Below, piece after piece: positions 12,230-25,278 of a stretch of DNA of 32,000 bases. How positions within the stretch are numbered: the stretch's first letter is position 1; each line of letters begins with the position of its first letter. This stretch comes from Bacillus methanolicus MGA3. GTDB taxonomy: Bacteria > Bacillota > Bacilli > Bacillales > Cytobacillaceae. Below the pieces are notes generated by a model. That model was not told where the DNA came from and searched no databases. It was given only the letters and a program-made list of their open reading frames with translations. The stretch covers positions 1 to 32,000 of the forward strand of contig NZ_CP007739.1 of the NCBI RefSeq assembly GCF_000724485.1, written 5' to 3'. Both the position numbers and the translations under genes were made by a program.

Positions 12230-12330
12230 GCGAAGGCGACTGGTTAGCCTCGACAAGCGCTGGAGCTTCTGGCAGAAAAGTCCAAAAGACTTTGACAGAA
12301 GAAGCGAAGCGACTCGAGAGGCTAGGAGCC
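12230..12330. repeat. Imperfect hairpin element in the 16S-tRNA-Ile spacer
   Basis: A ~100-base imperfect inverted repeat. TAGCCTC (12245-12251) pairs with 12318-12324, CTTCTG (12266-12271) with 12296-12301, and AAAGTC (12277-12282) with 12288-12293 around a CAAAA loop. Intervening segments (AAGCGCTGGAG against GAAGCGAAGCGACTC) pair only partly. It lies inside the 16S processing region and has no coding potential of its own. It resembles intergenic palindromic repeats I recall from Bacillus-group genomes, but no copy number can be judged from one window. Confidence 0.55.
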
Positions 12331-12360
12331 GTAGCTAGACATAACAACAGAATAGTTGAT

Positions 12361-12393
12361 CGCTTTTGTTTGTTTAGTTTTGAGGGAACAATT
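12361..12393 (+). other. 16S rRNA processing stalk, 3' arm
   Basis: Partner of 10593-10625, with few mismatches over 33 bases. It lies about 150 bases after the 16S 3' end and about 30 before tRNA-Ile, so cleavage here would separate 16S from the tRNAs. Confidence 0.88.
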
Positions 12394-12423
12394 CCTTCAA
12401 TGAAATATAATTATCTGTTATGT

Positions 12424-12500
<77 letters not shown>

Positions 12501-12510
12501 TCTTAATAAC

Positions 12511-12586
12511 GGGGCCTTAGCTCAGCTGGGAGAGCGCCTGCTTTGCACGCAGGAGGTCAGCGGTTCGATCCCGCTAGGCTCCACCA
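12511..12586 (+). tRNA. tRNA-Ala (anticodon TGC)
   Basis: 76 bases with encoded CCA. Standard cloverleaf with anticodon TGC at 12544-12546 and T-arm CGGTTCGATCCCG. It lies ten bases after tRNA-Ile and is co-transcribed with the rRNAs. Confidence 0.98.
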
Positions 12587-12598
12587 ATTCGTTCTTTG

Positions 12599-12620
12599 AA
12601 AACTAGATAATGTGAAGAAG
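12599..12620 (+). other. 23S rRNA processing stalk, 5' arm
   Basis: Bases 12599-12613 are exactly complementary to 15657-15671, and GAAGAAG (12614-12620) pairs with 15647-15653 after a 3-base bulge. This is the RNase III-type stalk flanking 23S. The rest of the spacer up to 12666 shows no other element. Confidence 0.85.
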
Positions 12621-12666
12621 GCAAAAGAAGAACCGAGTATCGCCATTTTAGGTTTCAAACCTTGAA

Positions 12667-15600
<2,934 letters not shown>

Positions 15601-15646
15601 AATTAAAAAGCGGAAGAAGTCCGCAAATGATACTCGTTGTTCTTCA

Positions 15647-15671
15647 CTTCTTCATAACATTATCTAGTTTT
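15647..15671 (+). other. 23S rRNA processing stalk, 3' arm
   Basis: Partner of 12599-12620, located about 50 bases after the 23S 3' end and just before 5S. Confidence 0.85.
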
Positions 15672-15698
15672 GAGAGAATGAAATCTCAAATGAATAGG

Positions 15699-15814
<116 letters not shown>

Positions 15815-15820
15815 AAAATG

Positions 15821-15852
15821 AAAGAACAACCAAAATCGGTTGTTCTTTTTAT
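15821..15852 (+). terminator. rRNA operon terminator
   Basis: A perfect 11-bp stem (15821-15831 with 15838-15848), an AAAATC loop and a T run. The next ~170 bases up to yaaC hold no feature I recognise. Confidence 0.92.
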
Positions 15853-16026
15853 ATTTTGAAAGATGAAAAATCGCAAACCTAATCTTATCAAAAACCACCT
15901 AAGTTAGCTCTTTATCCTGTACTTACATAAAGCCATTACAGAACTTCTTTTCATAAAAATCTAACCAATTCAGAACACATTCAAAAGTCCTTCGGAGCCT
16001 AGCCAAATTTTAGTCCATATCTTAAC

Positions 16027-16983
16027 TCACCTTTTACTATTTAAAAACTGATATATTAAAAAAGGTGTTTTTTCAATCGAAATATTTAAAAATGATTGGA
16101 TTAAGGGATAATCTTGATTGGGCATCATTTTGATCAGCTCGCTCCACCATTCTGTTTCATACCGTGAAATCATACTTAAGTTATATAAAAGTAAATAGTG
16201 AATAAGAAGTTCAGGAAAATGAAAAAGTCGGCTTTTATTCAACGGAAGAGAATAACATCCTTCCCGAAAGTTGAATTTTATCGGAGCAGGGTCATAACTA
16301 GGGTTCATCTCAAGCACTAGCTCGAAAAAATCTCCTTCTCGATCTATAAATGAGGCTTGGACAGCTGACCTTGATTGATAAAAATCTATAAATCGATTTT
16401 TGGACATGTGAAAAGAGTCAAGAATTTTCTTAGGGATAAGATAATGACTGTCTTGCATAGAAATTTTTAAGAAAGTTTCCTCCCCTTTAAATTGTGTGAA
16501 CAAATCGGAAAGCTCAGGTATTTGTTTTAATAAATCTCCCATTGTTGCTTTATCGCCTTCCAAATGTTTCATGTGAAACATCTTGTCAACCATCAGCGGG
16601 AAAAGACCGCTTCTTTGAAACTTTACTTCATCTTGAAAAAAACTGTAATGTTGTTTCTTCCGTTTTCGGGTTGATACTCCATGAGCGAGAACTGCTGTTG
16701 TTTCAGGATAATTCGGGTCCGTTGTTAAAATACACGCCTTTATTAGGTGAACGAGTCCATAAAATAATAAAACCGGCTTGATCATTAGCGGGGATTTAGC
16801 TGCTTGTTCATAATAAACTTGGGCATGTTCTAAATAATAAAGAAAGGGGTAACAGTTCTCATAACTTTTTTGTTCTGGATTTTCAATTTTCAATTCAATG
16901 TAGTTTTTCTTCAAAAAATTCTGCGTTGAAGAAGCAGAAAAAAAATATGAAAAATTGTTCCAGTCTTTAAAAGAAAATAGCAC
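16027..16983 (-). CDS. yaaC: YaaC-like protein of unknown function
   Basis: The 318-residue product belongs to the YaaC family, which in Bacillus occupies this place between an rRNA operon and guaB on the opposite strand and has no established function. The sequence (start MLFSFKDWNNFSYFFSASSTQNFLKKNY) is rich in aromatic residues. There is no signal peptide, no clear membrane segment, and no catalytic motif I can name. GTG 16983 is chosen since GGAGG lies 8 bases upstream on this strand (about 16992-16996). Reading leftward, it faces the rRNA operon and the replication fork, and is divergent from guaB with about 110 bases between the starts. Assignment rests on length, position and general similarity. 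Confidence 0.85.
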   Translation of the reverse strand: MLFSFKDWNNFSYFFSASSTQNFLKKNYIELKIENPEQKSYENCYPFLYYLEHAQVYYEQAAKSPLMIKPVLLFYGLVHLIKACILTTDPNYPETTAVLAHGVSTRKRKKQHYSFFQDEVKFQRSGLFPLMVDKMFHMKHLEGDKATMGDLLKQIPELSDLFTQFKGEETFLKISMQDSHYLIPKKILDSFHMSKNRFIDFYQSRSAVQASFIDREGDFFELVLEMNPSYDPAPIKFNFREGCYSLPLNKSRLFHFPELLIHYLLLYNLSMISRYETEWWSELIKMMPNQDYPLIQSFLNISIEKTPFLIYQFLNSKR

Positions 16984-17031
16984 AATTGAAACCTCCGATT
17001 TTTTTGAAAAATCAAACTTATTTCAGCGTTC

Positions 17032-18563
<1,532 letters not shown>

Positions 18564-18574
18564 TAACAAAATGG

Positions 18575-18605
18575 GGGAAGAATTTATCTTCCCTCTTTTT
18601 TATTT
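18575..18605 (+). terminator. Intrinsic terminator after guaB
   Basis: A 7-bp stem GGGAAGA (18575-18581) with TCTTCCC (18587-18593) and a long T-rich tail, eleven bases after the guaB stop. Confidence 0.85.
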
Positions 18606-18758
18606 TAGAAAATTGATAGTAGTGCCCTTGCTTCGTACTGCTTATCATTTGCCCGATACATAAATTGGCAGAAATAATAGGAAATTAATCTGTCTATCCA
18701 TTCGAATAGAGTTATGTTAAAATTACGAAAGTGTAATAAAACGTTGGAGGGCATTACT

Positions 18759-20111
18759 GTGAACAAACATTTCTATCGTAAAACGGTTGCGATCATGATG
18801 ACTGCTCTGTTGTTCTTTGCCATTTTTTCAGGTAACAACAAAGCAGAAGCAGAAGCAGAAGATGCTTTAAATATTCATGCAAATGCTGCTATTTTAGTAG
18901 ATGCAAAAACAGGAAGAGTTTTATACCAAAAGAATGCTGACACTGTACTTGGAATTGCCAGCATGACGAAAATGATGACAGAGTATATTCTGCTACAAGC
19001 GATAAAAGAAGGAAAGGTTAAATGGGACCAGGAATATTCTGTGAGTGATTATGTATATAAACTTTCTCAGAACCGGTCATTGTCAAATGTTCCTTTACGG
19101 CGCGACGGCAAATACAAGGTACGTGAATTATATGAAGCCATGACGATCTATTCTGCGAATGGTGCAACTGCAGCGCTTGCAGAAATCATTGCCGGTTCTG
19201 AAAAGAATTTTGTAAAAATGATGAATGAAAAAGCAAAAGAACTTGGTTTGAAAGATTACAAGTTTGTCAACGCTACAGGTTTAAATAACCGTGATTTAAA
19301 TGGCCAGCAACCTACGGGAGGGCCTGATGAAGAAAATGTTATGTCTGCCCGGGCTACGGCAAAATTGGCTTATCATTTAATTAATGAATTCCCTGAAGTA
19401 TTAAAAACGGCAAGTACTCCAACTAAGAAATTCAGGGAAGGCACAAAAGATGAAATTAAGATGGATAACTGGAACTGGATGCTTCCTGGCCTTGTGTATG
19501 GTTATGAGGGAATGGACGGGCTTAAAACAGGTACGACTGATTTTGCCGGATATTGTTTTACTGGTACGGCAAGCCGTGATGGAAAACGATTCATTACTGT
19601 TGTTATGAATGCGAAAGATGCAAGCGGCAAAGGCAGCTATAAAGCACGATTTGATGAAACAAGAAAATTGTTGGATTATGCCTTTACAAATTTTACAGAG
19701 GAAGAAATTGTTCCGAAAAATTATCAGGTAAAAGGAAAGAAGACATTGCCGGTTGATAAGGGGAAAGAAGATCACGTTAAAATCCAAACGAAAGATGCAA
19801 TAAAGATGGTTATAAAAAAAGAGGAAAAAGCAAACTTCAAGCCAGTTTTAGTGATTGACAAAAAGAAATTAGATAAAAATGGAAAATTGATGGCTCCGAT
19901 TAAAAAAGGGGAGAAAGTCGGTTATCTTACATTAGAGTCTAAAAATGGGGATCTTGGCTATTTAACAGATGATGGAAAGATTAAAGTCGATGTAGTGGCT
20001 GCTGAAACAGTTGAAAAAGCAAACTGGTTTGTATTAATGATGCGCGGAATCGGCGGATTTTTTGGAGATGTATGGGGAAGTGTTTCCTCTACAGTCAAGG
20101 GTTGGTTTTAA
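18759..20111 (+). CDS. dacA: D-alanyl-D-alanine carboxypeptidase DacA (PBP5)
   Basis: DacA trims the terminal D-Ala from peptidoglycan pentapeptides at the outer membrane face. GTG 18759 is chosen because TTGGAGG ends at 18750, and it puts a typical signal peptide at the N-terminus ([25 protein letters not shown], cleavage probably near AEAEA around residue 30-35). The 450-residue product has all three serine-peptidase motifs: SMTK at 68-71, SAN at 132-134 and KTG at 256-258. A C-terminal beta domain and an amphipathic end helix ([17 protein letters not shown]) anchor it to the membrane. Length compares with 443 in B. subtilis. A terminator follows, so it is monocistronic; upstream I see only a possible -10 (TAAAAT at 18718). 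Confidence 0.97.
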   Translation: MNKHFYRKTVAIMMTALLFFAIFSGNNKAEAEAEDALNIHANAAILVDAKTGRVLYQKNADTVLGIASMTKMMTEYILLQAIKEGKVKWDQEYSVSDYVYKLSQNRSLSNVPLRRDGKYKVRELYEAMTIYSANGATAALAEIIAGSEKNFVKMMNEKAKELGLKDYKFVNATGLNNRDLNGQQPTGGPDEENVMSARATAKLAYHLINEFPEVLKTASTPTKKFREGTKDEIKMDNWNWMLPGLVYGYEGMDGLKTGTTDFAGYCFTGTASRDGKRFITVVMNAKDASGKGSYKARFDETRKLLDYAFTNFTEEEIVPKNYQVKGKKTLPVDKGKEDHVKIQTKDAIKMVIKKEEKANFKPVLVIDKKKLDKNGKLMAPIKKGEKVGYLTLESKNGDLGYLTDDGKIKVDVVAAETVEKANWFVLMMRGIGGFFGDVWGSVSSTVKGWF

Positions 20112-20115
20112 TTAC

Positions 20116-20149
20116 AAGGGTCTCTTGGTCTTGACAGGAGACCCTTTTT
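20116..20149 (+). terminator. Intrinsic terminator after dacA
   Basis: A 9-bp stem AAGGGTCTC (20116-20124) with GAGACCCTT (20138-20146), a 13-base loop and a T run. Confidence 0.88.
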
Positions 20150-20260
20150 GGTGTTTATTTTCATTATGGAATATTTCCGATTTTATTCGTTTAATTTTCT
20201 TTTTTGAAATAAGGAGTGTTAGTACAACCCAGTCGTTGGGCACCATAAGGGGGAAGAAGA

Positions 20261-21142
20261 ATGAAAACAGGTACAGATCGAGTCAAACGCGGAATGGCTG
20301 AAATGCAAAAAGGCGGCGTCATTATGGACGTTGTAAATGCTGAGCAGGCGAAAATTGCCGAAGAAGCCGGTGCTGTTGCAGTTATGGCTTTAGAACGCGT
20401 TCCTTCTGATATCCGTGCGGCAGGCGGTGTAGCAAGAATGGCTGATCCGCGCATTGTAGAGGAAGTTATGAATGCAGTTTCCATCCCTGTAATGGCAAAA
20501 GCACGCATCGGACATATTGTTGAAGCACGTGTGCTTGAAGCTATGGGAGTTGACTATATTGATGAAAGTGAAGTGCTTACTCCTGCTGATGAAGAGTTTC
20601 ATCTAAATAAAAAAGAGTTTACTGTTCCATTTGTTTGCGGCTGCCGTGATCTTGGCGAAGCAGCACGCCGCATTGGGGAAGGGGCTTCCATGCTTCGGAC
20701 AAAAGGTGAGCCCGGAACAGGAAATATTGTGGAAGCAGTGCGCCACATCCGTAAAGTAAATGCTCAGGTACGCAAAGTTGTCAGCATGAATGAAGACGAG
20801 CTTATGACAGAAGCTAAGCTTTTAGGTGCTCCTTATGAAATCCTATTAGAAATCAAGCGACTTGGCCGTCTTCCGGTTGTTAATTTTGCAGCAGGCGGTG
20901 TTGCGACTCCTGCTGATGCTGCTTTAATGATGCAGCTCGGCGCAGATGGAGTGTTCGTTGGTTCAGGTATCTTTAAATCAGAAAATCCAGCTAAATTTGC
21001 AAGAGCGATTGTAGAAGCAACAACTCATTATCAGGACTATGAGTTGATTGCCGAACTTTCAAAAGGATTGGGAACCCCAATGAAAGGTATTGAAATTTCT
21101 ACATTAGCACCTGAAGCTCGGATGCAAGACCGAGGCTGGTAA
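20261..21142 (+). CDS. pdxS: Pyridoxal 5'-phosphate synthase lyase subunit PdxS
   Basis: PdxS builds PLP (vitamin B6) from ribose 5-phosphate, glyceraldehyde 3-phosphate and ammonia supplied by PdxT. The product is 293 residues and starts at ATG 20261 after AAGGGGG (20247-20253). The two active-site lysines are present: Lys80 (VMAKARIGH) and Lys148 ([10 protein letters not shown]), matching Lys81 and Lys149 of B. subtilis, with the phosphate-binding [13 protein letters not shown] near 210. pdxT starts 11 bases after its stop, with the ribosome binding site overlapping the stop codon, so the pair is translated together. The region before pdxS (20150-20260) is AT-rich and has no promoter I would call firmly. 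Confidence 0.98.
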   Translation: MKTGTDRVKRGMAEMQKGGVIMDVVNAEQAKIAEEAGAVAVMALERVPSDIRAAGGVARMADPRIVEEVMNAVSIPVMAKARIGHIVEARVLEAMGVDYIDESEVLTPADEEFHLNKKEFTVPFVCGCRDLGEAARRIGEGASMLRTKGEPGTGNIVEAVRHIRKVNAQVRKVVSMNEDELMTEAKLLGAPYEILLEIKRLGRLPVVNFAAGGVATPADAALMMQLGADGVFVGSGIFKSENPAKFARAIVEATTHYQDYELIAELSKGLGTPMKGIEISTLAPEARMQDRGW

Positions 21143-21153
21143 GGAGTCTAAAA

Positions 21154-21744
21154 ATGGTGAAAATTGGTGTTTTAGGCTTGCAAGGCGCTGTTCGTGAACA
21201 TGTCCGCTCGATTGAAGAATCAGGCGCTGAAGCAGTCATTATTAAACGAAAAGAGCAGCTGGCTGATGTGGATGGGCTTATTCTTCCGGGTGGAGAAAGT
21301 ACGACAATGCGCCGTTTGATCGATAAGTACGGTTTTATGGATGAATTAAAAGAGTTTGCCCGGCAAGGAAAACCAATGTTCGGAACCTGTGCTGGTTTGA
21401 TTCTTTTAGCTAAAAAAATTGTTGGTTACGATGAGCCCCATCTGGGAGTTATGGATGTTGTCGTTGAGCGCAATTCTTTCGGCCGCCAGCGCGAGAGTTT
21501 TGAAGCTGAACTTGATATAGCTGGTGTCGCAGAAGATTTTACAGCTGTATTTATTCGTGCACCTCATATTGTTGAAGCAGGGGAAAATGTTGAAATTTTA
21601 GCTAAGCATAATGGCCGCATTGTAGCGGCAAGGGATGGGCAGTTTCTTGGATGTTCTTTCCACCCAGAGTTAACAGATGATCATCGTTTCACACAATATT
21701 TTATTAATATGGTGAAAGAAGCTAAAAAAACTCAACCAGTATAA
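21154..21744 (+). CDS. pdxT: Pyridoxal 5'-phosphate synthase glutaminase subunit PdxT
   Basis: PdxT hydrolyses glutamine and channels ammonia to PdxS in the 12+12 PLP synthase complex. The 196-residue class-I glutamine amidotransferase carries the full catalytic triad: Cys79 in [11 protein letters not shown], and His170 and Glu172 in [16 protein letters not shown] is the substrate-binding loop. ATG 21154 has AAGGAG at 21141-21146, which overlaps the pdxS TAA. A weak hairpin (CAACCA..TGGTTG around 21733-21752) follows but lacks a T run, so some readthrough into the serS leader is possible. Confidence 0.98.
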   Translation: MVKIGVLGLQGAVREHVRSIEESGAEAVIIKRKEQLADVDGLILPGGESTTMRRLIDKYGFMDELKEFARQGKPMFGTCAGLILLAKKIVGYDEPHLGVMDVVVERNSFGRQRESFEAELDIAGVAEDFTAVFIRAPHIVEAGENVEILAKHNGRIVAARDGQFLGCSFHPELTDDHRFTQYFINMVKEAKKTQPV

Positions 21745-21766
21745 ATTGGTTGCATCATGCTCATAA

Positions 21767-21794
21767 TTGTAGTACATTATGTATTAAATAAAAT
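21767..21794 (+). promoter_or_regulatory. Probable promoter of the serS T-box leader
   Basis: -35 TTGTAG (21767-21772), 16-base spacer, -10 TAAAAT (21789-21794). Transcription would begin just before T-box stem I. Confidence 0.5.
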
Positions 21795-21799
21795 TTTTA

Positions 21800-22040
21800 A
21801 TAAGCGAAAGCAATGAGAGGAACTAGTAGCAAGCTGGATTTCTAAAGAGAGCCGGTGGCTGGTGCGAACCGGTGAATGAAAGTTGTGAATCCATCCTCGA
21901 GCAAAGTATAGAACGCCTCACGGCTAGTAAATACTTTCGGTTTCAGCCGTTATCAATGTAAGTGGAAGGCGAAATGATGCCTTCAACTAGGGTGGCAACG
22001 CGGGTAACTCTCGTCCCTTTTTGGGGACGGGAGTTTTTTA
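21800..22040 (+). promoter_or_regulatory. T-box riboswitch controlling serS (specifier UCC)
   Basis: T-box leaders sense uncharged tRNA and block termination ahead of aminoacyl-tRNA synthetase genes. This one has a long stem I beginning near GAGAGGAACTAGTAG, a specifier region GAATCCATC with the serine codon TCC at 21890-21892, the conserved T-box AGGGTGGCAACGCGGG at 21989-22004 and a terminator hairpin (22006-22017 with 22024-22035) followed by TTTTTT. The T-box bases that pair with the tRNA acceptor end (TGGC/TGGN) are present and overlap the alternative antiterminator. Uncharged tRNA-Ser(GGA) should raise serS transcription. Start is approximate. Confidence 0.93.
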
Positions 22041-22048
22041 TTTTATAA

Positions 22049-23377
<1,329 letters not shown>

Positions 23378-23383
23378 AAAAAA

Positions 23384-23408
23384 TCCGGGCGGGGGAAACC
23401 CGCTCGGA
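23384..23408 (-). terminator. Hairpin after serS with the poly-U side on the minus strand
   Basis: A 10-bp GC-rich stem (23384-23393 with 23399-23408, one G-U pair on the plus strand) and a 5-base loop. On the plus strand it is followed by AAAAAATC, not T. On the minus strand it is followed by eight U (complement of 23376-23383). It therefore looks like a terminator for leftward transcription that would otherwise run antisense into serS. Confidence 0.5.
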
Positions 23409-23427
23409 AAAAATCATTAAATAATTG

Positions 23428-23456
23428 TTGACTTGTTTATCACACTATGCTATATT
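23428..23456 (+). promoter_or_regulatory. Promoter of tRNA-Ser
   Basis: -35 TTGACT (23428-23433), exactly 17 bases, -10 TATATT (23451-23456). Initiation would fall a few bases before the tRNA 5' end, so tRNA-Ser is transcribed independently of serS. Confidence 0.88.
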
Positions 23457-23471
23457 ATTTGGTGTCGATAT

Positions 23472-23564
23472 GGAGGAATACCCAAGTCTGGCTGAAGGGA
23501 TCGGTCTTGAAAACCGACAGGGGTGTAAAAGCCCGCGGGGGTTCGAATCCCTCTTCCTCCACCA
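23472..23564 (+). tRNA. tRNA-Ser (anticodon TGA)
   Basis: 93 bases with encoded CCA and the long variable arm typical of tRNA-Ser. The acceptor stem GGAGGAA pairs with TTCCTCC, and the anticodon TGA is at 23508-23510 (reads UCN, mainly UCA/UCG). This is not the isoacceptor matching the UCC specifier of the serS T-box. Confidence 0.97.
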
Positions 23565-23606
23565 TTATCGAATTTGCAATACCACAGCGCATAAAAATTG
23601 GAGATT

Positions 23607-23641
23607 AAAATTCGTTACAAAATTTTGTAACGAATTTTTTT
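23607..23641. terminator. Palindromic terminator between tRNA-Ser and dck
   Basis: A perfect 32-base palindrome (23607-23622 with 23623-23638) with A-rich left and T-rich right flanks. It gives a good intrinsic terminator for tRNA-Ser and, by symmetry, could also stop the leftward dgk-dck transcript. Confidence 0.88.
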
Positions 23642-23680
23642 TATACAAAAAACGTGCACGGAGTTTTAAATTAAAAGCCA

Positions 23681-23750
23681 AAGGGTCAGACCCCATAATA
23701 ACAATATATAGGAAATGTGCTATATATTGTTATTATGGGGTCTGACCCTT
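23681..23750. repeat. Perfect 31-bp inverted repeat with GGGTCAGACCCC-type ends
   Basis: Bases 23681-23711 are exactly complementary to 23720-23750 around an 8-base loop. The outer part, AAGGGTCAGACCCC, is itself a short palindrome. Motifs of this kind are common in REP-like elements mobilised by Y1 (IS200-type/RAYT) transposases. No transposase is present here, so it would be a non-autonomous copy. It lies 13 bases after the dck stop on that gene's 3' side. Element class is inference. Confidence 0.7.
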
Positions 23751-23763
23751 ATGAGACATCCTC

Positions 23764-24432
23764 TTATCGTTTTATTAACTGTGACTGTTTTAAAATGTAG
23801 GAAATTCGTTCAACAATTGGCTCAATTGAACTTTCATCTTCAATAATATCATAATCGCTTATGTTTATGCGAAGAACTGGGCATGCATTAAATGTGTTGA
23901 TCCAATTTTCATAGCGTTCATGCATTTCTTTCCAATATTCAACCGGTGTTTGCTGTTCCATAGGCCGGCCCCGTTCTTTTATCCGGGTTAATATATCATC
24001 AAAAGAACCTTCAAGATAAATTAATAAATCCGGGTGTGGAAAGTATGGAGTCATTACCATCGCTTCAAATAAGCTTCTATATGTCTCATAATCAACTTTT
24101 GACATTGTTCCTTTTTCATAATGCATTCTTGCAAAAATCCCGGTATCTTCATAGATGGATCTGTCCTGAACAAAACCGCCTCCGTATTCGAAGATGCGTT
24201 TTTGCTCTTTGAAACGTTCTGCCAGAAAGTAAATTTGTAAATGGAAGCTCCAGCGTTTAAAATCAGCGTAAAATTTATCTAAATATGGATTTGTGTCTAC
24301 TTTTTCAAAAGAGGTGCGGAACCCTAAAGCATTTGCCAGGGCTTTTGTCATCGTAGATTTGCCGACCCCAACCGTTCCGGCTATCGTAATGACTGCATTT
24401 GACGGTATATTATATTTCGTTCGAAGTTCCAT
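23764..24432 (-). CDS. dck: Deoxyadenosine/deoxycytidine kinase
   Basis: Dck phosphorylates deoxyadenosine and deoxycytidine in dNTP salvage. ATG 24432 is chosen because AGGAG lies 9 bases upstream; a TTG two codons earlier is in frame but too close to that site. The 222-residue dNK-family product has a P-loop GTVGVGKST near residue 19, the substrate-binding segment WSFHLQIYFLAERFKEQ, the DRSIYED motif that carries the base and catalytic residues, and the lid arginines in ERGRPME. It overlaps the 3' end of dgk by 23 bases, so the two are translationally coupled. The order dgk-dck, opposite to the surrounding genes, matches B. subtilis. Confidence 0.95.
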   Translation of the reverse strand: MELRTKYNIPSNAVITIAGTVGVGKSTMTKALANALGFRTSFEKVDTNPYLDKFYADFKRWSFHLQIYFLAERFKEQKRIFEYGGGFVQDRSIYEDTGIFARMHYEKGTMSKVDYETYRSLFEAMVMTPYFPHPDLLIYLEGSFDDILTRIKERGRPMEQQTPVEYWKEMHERYENWINTFNACPVLRINISDYDIIEDESSIEPIVERISYILKQSQLIKR

Positions 24433-25069
24433 GTTCAAAGACTCCTTTTTTAAGTAATGTAGACAATTTTTTTATGATATAGTTCAAATCATCTGGGTTA
24501 TTTACGAAATCCAGTTTGTCGCCGTTAAACCGTAATACTGGAATGTCGGGGTTTTGTTTTTCAAAATTGTTTATGGCATTTTCGTAATCGATGGATAATT
24601 GCTCTAAATAGATCGGGCTGATATTTTTTTCAATTTCGCGCCCTCTTATTTTGATTCTCTTTAGAAGAGTATCGAGACTCGCACGCAAATAAATAATGAC
24701 ATTTGGTTTTGGCATATCTTCTGTTAAGATTTGATAAATCTTAAAATACTTTTGATACTCGTGCTTACTCAATGTCCGCTGTGCAAAAATAAGGTTTTTA
24801 AATATATGGTAATCGGCTACTACCGGTTTCTTGTTCTTGAGATAATGGGCATTAATGTCACTCAGCTGTTTATAGCGGTTGCAGAGAAAAAACATTTCTG
24901 TTTGAAAACTCCACTCCTCAATGTTTTCATAAAATTTTCCGAGGAAAGGATTTTCATCAACGATTTCTTTTAATAATGCGAATTGAAAATGTTCGGAAAT
25001 CGCTCTTGCAAGAGATGTTTTTCCTACGCCAATAGGCCCTTCAACGGTTATAAATGGCGTTCCCCCCAC
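24410..25069 (-). CDS. dgk: Deoxyguanosine kinase
   Basis: Dgk phosphorylates deoxyguanosine and forms the second half of the purine/pyrimidine deoxynucleoside salvage pair. GTG 25069 is chosen since GGGGG lies 7 bases upstream on this strand. The 219-residue dNK-family product begins MGGTPFITVEGPIGVGKTSLA, with the P-loop near residue 11, then EEWSFQTEMFFLCNRYKQL, VADYHIFKN (the position of the DRS motif) and IRGREIEK in the lid. Its sequence differs from Dck at the DRS position in the way that separates Dgk from Dck in Bacillus. Leftward gene, promoter probably within 25081-25200 (an extended -10 TGTTAGAAT complement lies near 25133-25141), unproven. Confidence 0.95.
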   Translation of the reverse strand: MGGTPFITVEGPIGVGKTSLARAISEHFQFALLKEIVDENPFLGKFYENIEEWSFQTEMFFLCNRYKQLSDINAHYLKNKKPVVADYHIFKNLIFAQRTLSKHEYQKYFKIYQILTEDMPKPNVIIYLRASLDTLLKRIKIRGREIEKNISPIYLEQLSIDYENAINNFEKQNPDIPVLRFNGDKLDFVNNPDDLNYIIKKLSTLLKKGVFEHGTSNEI

Positions 25070-25211
25070 TGTTTGTCCCCCTCTCTTTTGTTACTGTTCT
25101 TAGGCATACTTTGCATGAATTATTTTTGAAATATTCTAACATGCTGTCATTCCAAACGACACAAAAAGTATTTTAACATAATCAGAGTGGAAGGGATATG
25201 GAATAGTTAGA

Positions 25212-25247
25212 GGAAAAAATAAAAGCTGCCGAAAAGGATACGCAGCT
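25212..25247 (-). terminator. Terminator after sleL
   Basis: On the minus strand AGCTGC (25247-25242) pairs with GCAGCT (25229-25224), followed by TTTTATTTTTT. It closes the sleL unit before the dgk-dck unit. Confidence 0.75.
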
Positions 25248-25278
25248 AAGAACGAGTTGATTTTTTCTGGTTTTGTTT

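Noticed and set aside
16542..16781. 79-residue plus-strand frame inside yaaC
   Set aside because: Opposite-strand shadow without a ribosome site; yaaC has the expected length, position and start.
18695..18723. Possible dacA promoter with -10 TAAAAT at 18718
   Set aside because: No acceptable -35 at 16-18 bases and no clear extended -10; too weak to list.
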